Part shown: positions 52,486 through 60,435 of the stretch, in pieces
How the letters are laid out: each line of letters starts with the position of its first letter
Numbering within the stretch: position 1 is the stretch's first letter
Assembly (NCBI GenBank): GCA_944324865.1
Contig: CALUXW010000001.1
Location: 186,001 to 250,000, forward strand
Reading direction: 5' to 3'
DNA: 64,000 nt
Source: Candidatus Gastranaerophilales bacterium
GTDB lineage: Bacteria; Cyanobacteriota; Vampirovibrionia; Gastranaerophilales; Gastranaerophilaceae
Notes under the pieces: generated by a model
Told to the model about the DNA's origin: nothing
What the model saw: only the letters and a program-made list of their open reading frames with translations
Databases searched by the model: none
Position numbers and translations under genes: made by a program

Positions 52486-53848
52486 GCAAAACCTCGCCCA
52501 TTTTTGTAATATCACCTGCACCCAAAGTAAAGACAATATCCTTACTTTTAAGTTTGTTTGATATTTTTTCACCCGCTTGTTCTATTGTCCCACCAAAATA
52601 TTCCGCTCTTTGTCCGAGTTCGTCTGCTAAATCTTTTGGAGTTTTGCCACTGATGTATTTTTCACCAGCACTATAAACGTCTAAAACAGCAACATAGTCC
52701 GCCAATTTTAAAACATTTAAAAAATCACTATAGAATGCATTAAATCTTGAAAATCTATGTGGTTGAAAAATTGCAACAATACGTCCTTCTTTATAATTTT
52801 TAACCGCACTCAAGGTTGCCTCTATCTCTCTTGGGTGATGGGCATAATCATCAATCACAGTAATTGAGTTAAATTCTGCGCTTTTTTGAAAACGTCTTCC
52901 CATTCCTGTAAAATTTTTAAAATATGATGCAAATGAATTAAATTCGAGTCCTGCTTCAAGCAACATTGAGACAACACCAAGAGCATTTGAAACATTATGT
53001 AATCCGGGAATTGAAAGTTCTATCTTTCCTAAAAATTTAGAATTTACATAAACATCAAAAGCAGAAGAAAGTACATCTAATGCAATATTTTTCGCATAGT
53101 ATTTAGCATTAGAATTATTAAGCGAGTAACCGACAAAATTTTTAAAATCTTTATTGTGGCTTACAAGGGAAATATTACCGGCATTGTCAAGGTTAATAAC
53201 AACTTTAGAGTTAGAATCAAGAGATTGTATTAATACAGAAAAAGTGTTTAATATATCAGCTAGACCATTTTTATAAAAATCCAGGTGATCAGCCTCCAAA
53301 TTATTTATTAGCAATAGCTTAGGCATATACTTTACGATAGTGCCGTCACTTTCGTCTAATTCTGCAACGAAATATTTTGTATTTTTGTCTTCACAATCAC
53401 CATTTGTATTTAATTCAGGAATAATTCCACCAACTGCATATGCGGGTTTTGCACCAGATTTAGATAACAAATAAGCACAAAGTCCGCTTGTTGTAGTTTT
53501 TCCATGAGTACCGGAAAATCCCATAAAACAAGGGTAATTCTCTGAAATAGTTTTCAATAAATCAGAACGGTGTATAACTTTAAGAGAACGTCTTTTTGCC
53601 TCAATCATCTCCGGATTATCGTCCTTTATTGCACTTGAAACAACAATCACCGGATTTGCCAATATATTATTTTTGCTGTGACCGATAAATATCTTTGCTC
53701 CAGCATTTTCCATTTTTTTAACATACTTATTTTTTGCAATGTCTGAACCGCTAACTTTTTTCCCTTCTTTTAGAAGAATATTTGCAAGTGCGCTTTGTCC
53801 AATACCACCAATCGCTATAAAATGATAGTCAGGTGAAAAGCTTGTCAT
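52460..53848 (-). CDS. murC: UDP-N-acetylmuramate-L-alanine ligase
   Basis: MurC adds L-alanine to UDP-MurNAc. The 462-residue Mur ligase opens with FIAIGGIGQSALA, contains the ATP-binding GFSGTHGKTTTSG, ELDESDGT, NNLEADHLDFY and VIDDYAHHPREIEAT. GGGG lies 8 bases before the ATG. It shares one base with the preceding glycosyltransferase gene and starts the murC-murB-ddl-ftsQ run. Confidence 0.97.
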   Translation of the reverse strand: MTSFSPDYHFIAIGGIGQSALANILLKEGKKVSGSDIAKNKYVKKMENAGAKIFIGHSKNNILANPVIVVSSAIKDDNPEMIEAKRRSLKVIHRSDLLKTISENYPCFMGFSGTHGKTTTSGLCAYLLSKSGAKPAYAVGGIIPELNTNGDCEDKNTKYFVAELDESDGTIVKYMPKLLLINNLEADHLDFYKNGLADILNTFSVLIQSLDSNSKVVINLDNAGNISLVSHNKDFKNFVGYSLNNSNAKYYAKNIALDVLSSAFDVYVNSKFLGKIELSIPGLHNVSNALGVVSMLLEAGLEFNSFASYFKNFTGMGRRFQKSAEFNSITVIDDYAHHPREIEATLSAVKNYKEGRIVAIFQPHRFSRFNAFYSDFLNVLKLADYVAVLDVYSAGEKYISGKTPKDLADELGQRAEYFGGTIEQAGEKISNKLKSKDIVFTLGAGDITKMGEVLHGVYLLKK

Positions 53849-55182
53849 TACTTATTCCCCCTGCAACACTCACTTACAACGCCATGTTGAGTTTTGCCCC
53901 AATCCATCGTTTTCTTAGTAAATATTATTTTAAAAATAATAAACATTGCAATAGGAAACCAAATTAAAACAATATAAACTGCAGTAATTACAGCCTGCCA
54001 AACTGCACGAAGAAACCCGTAGTGAGAGTATTTAATGAGCGAATATATTAATCCGCACGCAAAAAATACTGCGGTACAAAAAAGCAATATAATAGATGTT
54101 AAAATACTGTCTTCGTAACCTCTTACAAACTTAAAAGCTTGGATAAAAAGTTCCGCAACAAGCCAAAATGGCAAAAGAAACTCTGATATATAAGCAATCA
54201 AATCAAAACCAACCCTTAATGACATGTCCTTGGAGAAAAAAACATCTTTTGCAAACTCCAAATATCTTCTTATACTACCTTCAACCCAACGCCTGCGTTG
54301 CCTTATTAGTGCATTAAAACAAATAACACCTTCTTCATAAACAATTGCATCTTGGCAAAAACGAATATCCCAACCTTTAATATGTAATCTGGTTGACATG
54401 TCTAAATCATCAGTAATTGTATTATTATTCCAGCCACCAATATCTTCAATCGCTTTTCTTTTAATTATTTCTCCGTTTCCACGTAGTTCTACTGCACCTT
54501 TAACGGCATCACGACCTATTTGAAGATAAGAATCAAAAACATACTCATTATATTGACAAGTTGTAAGGAAATTCTGTTTTGCATTAATTATTACTTTTCT
54601 TGCCTGAACAGCTCCGACGGTATCAGGTGCAAGCTTTGGCAATAATAAATTAATAAACTCCGGTTCAACTTTTGCATCAGCATCAAAAACAAGAATGGCA
54701 TCACCTTTTGCAATTTTCATTGCATCATTTAGTACTGCAGATTTTCCAGGGAATGCATCTTTGTTTCTTACTAATGTTTTAATATTTTTATTATCCTTGG
54801 CGATATTTTGGATAATTTCAGCTGTGTTATCTGTAGAACGATCATCTATTAAAATAAGTTCATAATCACTGTAATTAATATTTAAAATATTGTTTACGGT
54901 ATCATAAATTACCTCATGTTCATTGTGACAAGGAATCATGATAGAAATAAATGGTTTATAATCACAATTTATCTTGAGAGGATTTTTTTTCAATTTTCTA
55001 CGCTGATGTTTAATTGAAAGATACATATATAACATATAAAGCGTCATAAAGCATATCAAAAACACAACGGCATATGAGGTTTTAAAATAATTTTGAAATA
55101 TAACCAAAAAAGCCAGAAGGCAAGATATTATAAGTAATAATGTTATCCTATCTTTCATAATTCCGACAAGTAATTTCCTCAT
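53848..55182 (-). CDS. Membrane-bound family 2 glycosyltransferase (polysaccharide synthase type)
   Basis: A GT2 enzyme of about 444 residues resembling chitin/cellulose/poly-GlcNAc synthases. Two N-terminal membrane segments are followed by the catalytic domain with ISIMIPCHNE, IDDRSTDNT, VFDADAKVE and the processive motif RQRRRWVEGS (Q/RxxRW), then three or four C-terminal membrane helices. It likely makes an exopolysaccharide; the sugar is unknown. The ATG at 55182 is chosen over an upstream TTG because an extended -10 lies 4 bases before it. It precedes murC with a one-base overlap. Confidence 0.88.
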   Translation of the reverse strand: MRKLLVGIMKDRITLLLIISCLLAFLVIFQNYFKTSYAVVFLICFMTLYMLYMYLSIKHQRRKLKKNPLKINCDYKPFISIMIPCHNEHEVIYDTVNNILNINYSDYELILIDDRSTDNTAEIIQNIAKDNKNIKTLVRNKDAFPGKSAVLNDAMKIAKGDAILVFDADAKVEPEFINLLLPKLAPDTVGAVQARKVIINAKQNFLTTCQYNEYVFDSYLQIGRDAVKGAVELRGNGEIIKRKAIEDIGGWNNNTITDDLDMSTRLHIKGWDIRFCQDAIVYEEGVICFNALIRQRRRWVEGSIRRYLEFAKDVFFSKDMSLRVGFDLIAYISEFLLPFWLVAELFIQAFKFVRGYEDSILTSIILLFCTAVFFACGLIYSLIKYSHYGFLRAVWQAVITAVYIVLIWFPIAMFIIFKIIFTKKTMDWGKTQHGVVSECCRGNK

Positions 55183-55186
55183 AGTA

Positions 55187-55195
55187 ATTGTATCA
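55187..55195 (-). promoter_or_regulatory. Extended -10 (TGnTACAAT) 4 bases before the GT2/murC operon ATG; leaderless candidate
   Basis: The minus strand reads TG-A-TACAAT, TACT, ATG. The gap is shorter than at the other sites, so the transcription start would lie on or just inside the codon. Confidence 0.45.
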
Positions 55196-55313
55196 AAAAA
55201 TAAATAATGGTACAAAATTTAAAAAATATTTACAATCATAATACAAATACAGGATAAAAACTTGCATAATCAGGTTTAAAATATATATGTAAGGTAAGTT
55301 TAGAGGTGTTGAT

Positions 55314-55532
55314 ATGAATAATTCCGAAATTTATATCCCCCAAACAAATGGCGAAGTATCAGAGTCACTTACACAAAATTGGACTACGCAGGCATGTGAG
55401 TGTTATTCAATTAATTGCAATTGTAAAAAATGCTCATTGGAAATCTCGAAATACTCATTTGTATGTCAGATGCCAAAAATTGTAGAAATATTATTAAAAA
55501 CCCGTGGCAAACCCCAACAAAATGCATTTTAG
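55314..55532 (+). CDS. Small Cys-rich protein
   Basis: A 72-residue protein with six Cys in the first 51 residues (28, 30, 35, 37, 40, 51; CECYSINCNCKKC), a metal-binding or redox-type pattern. No family is recognised. GAGGTG lies 5 bases before the ATG. Its TAG stop abuts the stop of the convergent 168-residue gene. Confidence 0.6.
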   Translation: MNNSEIYIPQTNGEVSESLTQNWTTQACECYSINCNCKKCSLEISKYSFVCQMPKIVEILLKTRGKPQQNAF

Positions 55533-56039
55533 TTACATTTCTTTTGTCTTATCTAAAAAAGTTTTTAAAGCCTCGTTTTTATTTTGTGGCGTATCAAGAG
55601 TAATTCTTTTTTGTTCATCTGAATTCAAATCTTCAAAAGTAACAGCAGGTGAATAAAAACGTCTGACAAACAAAAGCACAGCAAAAATAATAACCGAACT
55701 GATTGCCACCGCCAGCATTACTTTTAAAAACATTTTCACCATTTTTGTAAGCTCACTGCGAGTATTTGGAACGACTTTTTTTGTAAGGTCTTTATTATCA
55801 TTGGGCGAACTTTGCACATCGTCGATTATAATTTGTCGCTGTTCGCCCAATCCCATTTCATTATTTAATTCATCAATATTACTTTTTTCGCCAGTATCAG
55901 AAAAGTTTTCATTAGCAGTCTGAGAGCTTTCAACAGGAATATTATTTTCCTGCAAAACAGTAGTTTCCTCCTGTGCAAAGACAATTAAATTTGTAAATAT
56001 AATTGAAATTACAGACACAAATACAAAGAAATTACGCAT
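55533..56039 (-). CDS. Unknown exported, membrane-anchored protein
   Basis: A 168-residue protein with a signal peptide (cleavage near VFA-QEE, residue 22), an acidic low-complexity region (23-85), a membrane segment (about 103-126) and a short charged C-terminal tail. The plan is like FliO or other small bitopic proteins, but no flagellar gene is near and no family match is visible. It overlaps the RNase E/G gene by 8 bases and is probably expressed with it. Confidence 0.68.
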   Translation of the reverse strand: MRNFFVFVSVISIIFTNLIVFAQEETTVLQENNIPVESSQTANENFSDTGEKSNIDELNNEMGLGEQRQIIIDDVQSSPNDNKDLTKKVVPNTRSELTKMVKMFLKVMLAVAISSVIIFAVLLFVRRFYSPAVTFEDLNSDEQKRITLDTPQNKNEALKTFLDKTKEM

Positions 56040-57747
56040 TTTTAGCCTTTCTTGTTCTTTTTACTGTACGTTTTTGTTTTGTTGCTTCTGGCTCATCTTG
56101 CAGTTGAATATCTGTAGACTTATCTTCCGAGTCAACTTTTTGAGCTTCTTTTTTTTGCGTTTTTTTGGTTTTTCTTGAAACTTTTTTTGCCTTTTTTTGT
56201 TCAGTATTGTTTTCATCGGCAGGCTCTTCAACGGGTGCCAAAACTTCTGGTTGCTCAGTCTTAATTTCAGGGGTACTTTCTACTTCAAAAATTTTACCAA
56301 TTGCAGTTTCAATAATTACATCAGCTGGTATTTGTTCCTGTGTTTCTTGCAATACCACATCTGCTTGCTGCATATTTTCATTTTGTTTATTAAAATCTTT
56401 ATTAAATTTAGACCTTTTATCTTTTTTACTGAATTTTTGCTGAGAATTTGAGGTTGGTTTAGCATCAGTATTAAAATTAGCAGCAAATGGTCCTTTAATT
56501 TTATTCATTTTAGCACGAGCTTCTCCTTGAGAATTAGAAGATTGAAATTTCAAATCTTCTATAACAAAACCTTGTCCACCACACTTATCACATTTTTTGG
56601 TGAATATTTCAGATAAAGATTGCCCCTGCCTGTGTCGCGTAAGCTCGACCAGTCCTAAGTCAGAAAGTTGCCCTATTTGCGGTTTTGCTTTATCTTGTTC
56701 TAAAGCAAGTTCAAAATGTTCAAGCACTGCAAGTTTATCCATTCTAGATACCATATCGATAAAGTCAACAACTACCATACCGCCAATGTTTCTTAATTTT
56801 AATTGACGAGCAATTTCATCAGCAGCTTGCAGATTTGTTTTTAGAATTGTTTCTGCTTGAGAAGATGAACTTGTAAATTTTCCGCTGTTTACATCAACTA
56901 CTGTCAGTGCTTCAGTTTGTTGAATAAATAAGTATCCGCCCAGTGGTAAATTTACTTTAGTTTGCAAAGCTGCATGTATCTCTTTATTAACTCCAGTAGC
57001 TACAAGTAAGGGCTCAGCGCCTTTGTGCATGTTAACTTTTACATTCATATTCCAATGTTGCAAAAGCTGAGTTGTGCGATGAAGCGCAAAAGGTGTATCG
57101 ACAATGATTTCCTCAACATCTTCGCTGCAAGCTTCACGAATAACTCTGTATAACAAGTCCTGATCTCGATACAAAAGACAAGGCGGATTTGCAGTATCGG
57201 CAGCAGTAACAATTGAATTCCACTTCTCGAGCAATATTTCAATATCTTCTTGAATTTCAGATTCAGATTGTCCTTCTGCTTCAGTCCTAACAATAACACC
57301 AACCCCGACAGGCTTTAATAAGCTTACTATTGACTTTAATCTTGCACGTTCTTTATTTGAAACAATTTTTCTTGAAACATTTATACCAGTTTCATCCGGC
57401 AAAAGCACCAGAAATCGGCCCGGAAGGCTAAGAGAAGTTGTAACTCTTGGACCCTTATGACCTGTCGGCTCCTTTTCAACTTGTACAATTAATTTTTGAT
57501 TTGGCTTCACCTTATCCTTAAGAGGTCCTTTACCTGCTATGTCATTTGCATGAATAAATGCCATTTTATCACTCATACCAACATCTAAAAAGGCAGCCTC
57601 AATACTTGGCAAAACATTGTCTACTCTTGCTAAATAGACATCACCCATAAGCACATCACCTCTTGAAACAAAAAACTCATTCACTTTACTGTTTTCAATT
57701 ACAGCTGCAATGTTGTCCTTTTCGGAAATTACAATTTTTTTTGACAT
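56032..57747 (-). CDS. rng: Ribonuclease E/G family endoribonuclease
   Basis: Single-strand-specific endonuclease for rRNA and mRNA processing, 571 residues from the ATG at 57747 (AAGGA upstream; a longer frame adds ten unsupported codons). S1 RNA-binding part with GDVYLARVDNVLPSIEAAFLDVG in two steps (46-68), the DNase I-like active site with VVDVNSGKFT and VVVDFIDM, and the zinc-link CDKC. About 170 Lys/Glu/Gln-rich residues follow, ending in a basic tail (KRTVKRTRKAKNA). Such a tail recalls the RNA-binding or scaffold end of RNase E more than RNase G. Confidence 0.95.
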   Translation of the reverse strand: MSKKIVISEKDNIAAVIENSKVNEFFVSRGDVLMGDVYLARVDNVLPSIEAAFLDVGMSDKMAFIHANDIAGKGPLKDKVKPNQKLIVQVEKEPTGHKGPRVTTSLSLPGRFLVLLPDETGINVSRKIVSNKERARLKSIVSLLKPVGVGVIVRTEAEGQSESEIQEDIEILLEKWNSIVTAADTANPPCLLYRDQDLLYRVIREACSEDVEEIIVDTPFALHRTTQLLQHWNMNVKVNMHKGAEPLLVATGVNKEIHAALQTKVNLPLGGYLFIQQTEALTVVDVNSGKFTSSSSQAETILKTNLQAADEIARQLKLRNIGGMVVVDFIDMVSRMDKLAVLEHFELALEQDKAKPQIGQLSDLGLVELTRHRQGQSLSEIFTKKCDKCGGQGFVIEDLKFQSSNSQGEARAKMNKIKGPFAANFNTDAKPTSNSQQKFSKKDKRSKFNKDFNKQNENMQQADVVLQETQEQIPADVIIETAIGKIFEVESTPEIKTEQPEVLAPVEEPADENNTEQKKAKKVSRKTKKTQKKEAQKVDSEDKSTDIQLQDEPEATKQKRTVKRTRKAKNA

Positions 57748-57766
57748 AAATTTATCCTTATAAATC

Positions 57767-58450
57767 TTATATAACATTTAGGTCTTTATCGAAAAAACAA
57801 AGCCTCTTTACATTAAACAAATAATCTTGCCCATATATATGCTTCAAGAATTCATCTGCACGCAATGAGGGAGTATTCTCATCTTGACCTGTTTTCAAAA
57901 CAAAAGTCAAAACTCTGTCTTTAAACTCCAATGAATTTAAAGATTTTCGATAATTTATAACTTTACTTAAACCTTTTTTTGTTTTTCTTTCGATTAATAT
58001 CTCATCGCAAGACAAACATTTTTTTGTATTATACTCTAATTCCTTAAAATTTAAAATACCCTCATTTTTGTTGAGTAATGGTATTGCCTCATATTTTGCC
58101 CACTGTAAAAGATTATCAAGAGCAGGAAGCCTTGTTGAAACATGCGAAAAATCAGTACATTCCAAGAGTTTAACATTTTTATTAGTATTATTCTCAAAAA
58201 GCTGCTTGAAATTTTCCGGAACGGGTTCGTAAGTTTGAAAATAAACAAACTCTGACTCACTTTCAATAAAAAGAGGTAACGCGGGCGAAAAACCTGTTTT
58301 CGGAATTTTATTAAATCCTTCGCTCAATACAAGCTTTAACTGGCAACGCCTAAGTGTTTTTATAACAAGGTTTTGCCAATCAAGATGTGAAATATATTTT
58401 AACTCACCGTATTTTGTTAATTTTAATCTGTATTTAAAAATTTCTTGCAT
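57767..58450 (-). CDS. DUF2344 (radical-SAM-linked) protein
   Basis: A 227-residue protein of the family usually linked to a radical SAM enzyme and RNase E/G: KYRLKLTKYGELKYISHLDWQNLVIKTLRR and the later GFNKIPKTGFSPALPL, split here. In many genomes the radical SAM partner is fused or adjacent; here upstream lie only a 71-residue gene and engB. It ends 19 bases before rng. Its biochemical role is not known; RNA modification near RNase E/G is a common suggestion. Confidence 0.85.
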   Translation of the reverse strand: MQEIFKYRLKLTKYGELKYISHLDWQNLVIKTLRRCQLKLVLSEGFNKIPKTGFSPALPLFIESESEFVYFQTYEPVPENFKQLFENNTNKNVKLLECTDFSHVSTRLPALDNLLQWAKYEAIPLLNKNEGILNFKELEYNTKKCLSCDEILIERKTKKGLSKVINYRKSLNSLEFKDRVLTFVLKTGQDENTPSLRADEFLKHIYGQDYLFNVKRLCFFDKDLNVI

Positions 58451-58649
58451 TCTTTAATGCTTTAAACTTGTCTTGCACCCTGAATTTAGAAGTATTTTCA
58501 AGGACTTTTTCTAGTATATCTTCCCTGTGCGAGCGATTAAGTTCGCCAATTTTATCTAAAGTATTTTTAATTTGAAGAGCACGAGCCTCCTTAATCAGCT
58601 GATTAAAGGTGTAGTCATTTATGCAACTCCTAGAAATCGGACTCTCCAT
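58434..58649 (-). CDS. Unknown 71-residue protein
   Basis: A small helical, charged protein without recognised domains. It overlaps the DUF2344 gene by 17 bases and has an extended -10 six bases before its ATG, so it appears to be the first gene of the operon with DUF2344 and rng. Coding status rests on that context. Confidence 0.6.
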   Translation of the reverse strand: MESPISRSCINDYTFNQLIKEARALQIKNTLDKIGELNRSHREDILEKVLENTSKFRVQDKFKALKNARNF

Positions 58650-58655
58650 AAAAAA

Positions 58656-58664
58656 ACTATAACA
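58656..58664 (-). promoter_or_regulatory. Extended -10 (TGnTATAGT) 6 bases before the 71-residue gene; leaderless candidate
   Basis: The minus strand reads TG-T-TATAGT, TTTTTT, ATG. Same layout as at 3633 and 7067. It would drive the DUF2344-rng operon. Confidence 0.55.
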
Positions 58665-58690
58665 TTTTTTTATAAAAGAGACATGGGAAA

Positions 58691-59278
58691 TTAAGTTTTG
58701 TTACACAAATTTTCAAAATAATTCAAAACATCATCTACATAGTAACGATTTTTAGAACTAAAAGGCAAAACATCAGTCATAAATAAATTTCTAACATATG
58801 TAATTTTCTTTAAAATATCACTCTTCGAAACATAATCGCACTTTGACAATACTATAAAATGTGCAACATTATTAACTTTTAACCACTCGTTCATTTGAAA
58901 ATCATTTTTTTGAATATCATGCCGAACATCAATAAACTGAACACAAGAAATTAAATTGTTACGCTTTAATAAATATTCCTCAAGGTTCTTTTGCCACATC
59001 GCCTGCTCTGTTTTAGAAACTCTTGCATATCCGTAACCCGGCAAATCAGCAATAATAAAAGGCAATGCCGCTGTTTTAATTTCAAATAAATTAATAAGAC
59101 GTGTTTTGCCCGGTGTATTAGACGTTTTTGCAAGATTCTTATTATTACAAAGTGTATTTATAAAAGTTGATTTACCTACATTAGAACGCCCCAAAAGAGC
59201 AAATTCACAAATGTCGGATTTTAAACATTGCTTAAGATTTGGAGAGCTTTGCAAAAAGGTCGCTTGTTTTATTTTCAT
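58691..59278 (-). CDS. engB: Ribosome-biogenesis GTPase YsxC/EngB
   Basis: A 195-residue TRAFAC-class GTPase needed for 50S subunit assembly. P-loop GRSNVGKST at about 31-39, switch II DLPGYGYARV, and the base-contact VLSKCDY, where the usual TKxD reads SKCD. The start overlaps the upstream 94-residue gene by 47 bases. Confidence 0.95.
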   Translation of the reverse strand: MKIKQATFLQSSPNLKQCLKSDICEFALLGRSNVGKSTFINTLCNNKNLAKTSNTPGKTRLINLFEIKTAALPFIIADLPGYGYARVSKTEQAMWQKNLEEYLLKRNNLISCVQFIDVRHDIQKNDFQMNEWLKVNNVAHFIVLSKCDYVSKSDILKKITYVRNLFMTDVLPFSSKNRYYVDDVLNYFENLCNKT

Positions 59279-59516
59279 AACCGGGTCTTCTTAACTCGTT
59301 AAGTCTTTTTTTATAAACAACTGCTGACAAAAGGTTATATACATTATCGTTATTAACAACATTTACTTGTATAGTGTCATCCATTATTTCAACATTTACT
59401 GATTTTGTACTTACAAAATCAGACTTTAGATTTGCGATTTGAATTATTTTGTTTCGCAATATACCTAAAGGTTGCGATATAAAGTCTTCAAAAGATTTTA
59501 AGATGACATTTCTCAT
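59232..59516 (-). CDS. Unknown 94-residue protein
   Basis: A small protein with no recognised domain. It overlaps the engB start by 47 bases, a rather long overlap, which lowers confidence, but the frame is complete. TATAAT (59529-59534 on the minus strand) lies 12 bases before the ATG and no Shine-Dalgarno is seen. It diverges from speE. Confidence 0.55.
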   Translation of the reverse strand: MRNVILKSFEDFISQPLGILRNKIIQIANLKSDFVSTKSVNVEIMDDTIQVNVVNNDNVYNLLSAVVYKKRLNELRRPGYENKTSDLFAKLSKS

Positions 59517-59554
59517 AAGCTTGCATTTATTATAGCAAATAATTTGGTTTTTTG

Positions 59555-59560
59555 TATAAT
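59555..59560 (+). promoter_or_regulatory. -10 box (TATAAT) of speE
   Basis: A perfect TATAAT 31 bases before the speE ATG, followed by an AAGGAT ribosome site. The -35 region is weak. Confidence 0.5.
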
Positions 59561-59591
59561 AGATTAAGAGAGTTTAATAAAGGATAAAAAT

Positions 59592-60434
59592 ATGTATCTT
59601 GAAATAAATCAACTACATTACGGTATAGCAATAGAAAGAGAGGAAACACTCTTTAAAGATAAATCCCCCTATCAAGAGGTAGAAATATTTAAAAGCAAGG
59701 GCTTGGGCAATGTTTTAACACTAGATGGTTTAATGATGACAACAGAGCATGATGAGTTTTTTTATCATGAGATGATTGCGCACGTCCCACTTATTGCACA
59801 TAATAATCCGCAAAATATCTTAGTAATTGGCGGTGGTGACGGCGGAACAGTAAGAGAAGTATTAAAACATAAATCAGTTAAAAGTGTTGATATGTGCGAA
59901 ATTGATAACATGGTAATAGAAGCAAGTAAAAAGTTTTTACCAACAATTTCTTTAAAACTTGATGATCCAAAAGTTAATATTTATGTAGAAGATGCAATTG
60001 AATTTATAAAAAACAAAAAAGATTGCTACGATGTTGTCTTAATTGACTCAACAGACCCTATGGGTCCGGGTGAAGGCCTATTTACAGAAGAATTTTACAC
60101 AAATGTAAAAAAATCATTAAAAGAAGGCGGAATTGTTGTAGCGCAATCTGAGTCACCATTTGCAAATGTTAATGAAATGAGCAAGATGTACAAACTTTTA
60201 AGAAAAGTATTCAAAAATGTTTCACCATACTGTGGACCAATTCCGACATACCCTGGTGGTTATTGGTCTTGGGCATTTTGCTCCGAGCAAGTCGAAACAC
60301 CTCATTGTCATAAAAAAGTTGATAAACACAGAGCAGATGAGATTTCAGAAATTTGCAAATTATACAATACAAGAATACAAACTGCAGCTTTCGATGTGCC
60401 AAATTTTGTAAAAGAAATCGCGTTTGGTGAATAA
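59592..60434 (+). CDS. speE: Spermidine synthase
   Basis: SpeE transfers an aminopropyl group from decarboxylated SAM to putrescine. The 280-residue protein has YQEVEIFKS, LDGLMMTTEHDEFFYHEMI, the SAM-binding GGGDGGTVREVLKH, the catalytic DSTDPMGPGEGLF, and WSWAFCS near the end. No speD or other polyamine gene is adjacent. The 3' end lies within the aroA start region. Confidence 0.96.
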   Translation: MYLEINQLHYGIAIEREETLFKDKSPYQEVEIFKSKGLGNVLTLDGLMMTTEHDEFFYHEMIAHVPLIAHNNPQNILVIGGGDGGTVREVLKHKSVKSVDMCEIDNMVIEASKKFLPTISLKLDDPKVNIYVEDAIEFIKNKKDCYDVVLIDSTDPMGPGEGLFTEEFYTNVKKSLKEGGIVVAQSESPFANVNEMSKMYKLLRKVFKNVSPYCGPIPTYPGGYWSWAFCSEQVETPHCHKKVDKHRADEISEICKLYNTRIQTAAFDVPNFVKEIAFGE

Positions 60435-60435
60435 T

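Noticed and set aside
52486-52572. Upstream extension of murB
   Set aside because: Would overlap murC by 113 bases with no ribosome site; the ATG at 52485 has GAGG at good spacing and fits the family start.
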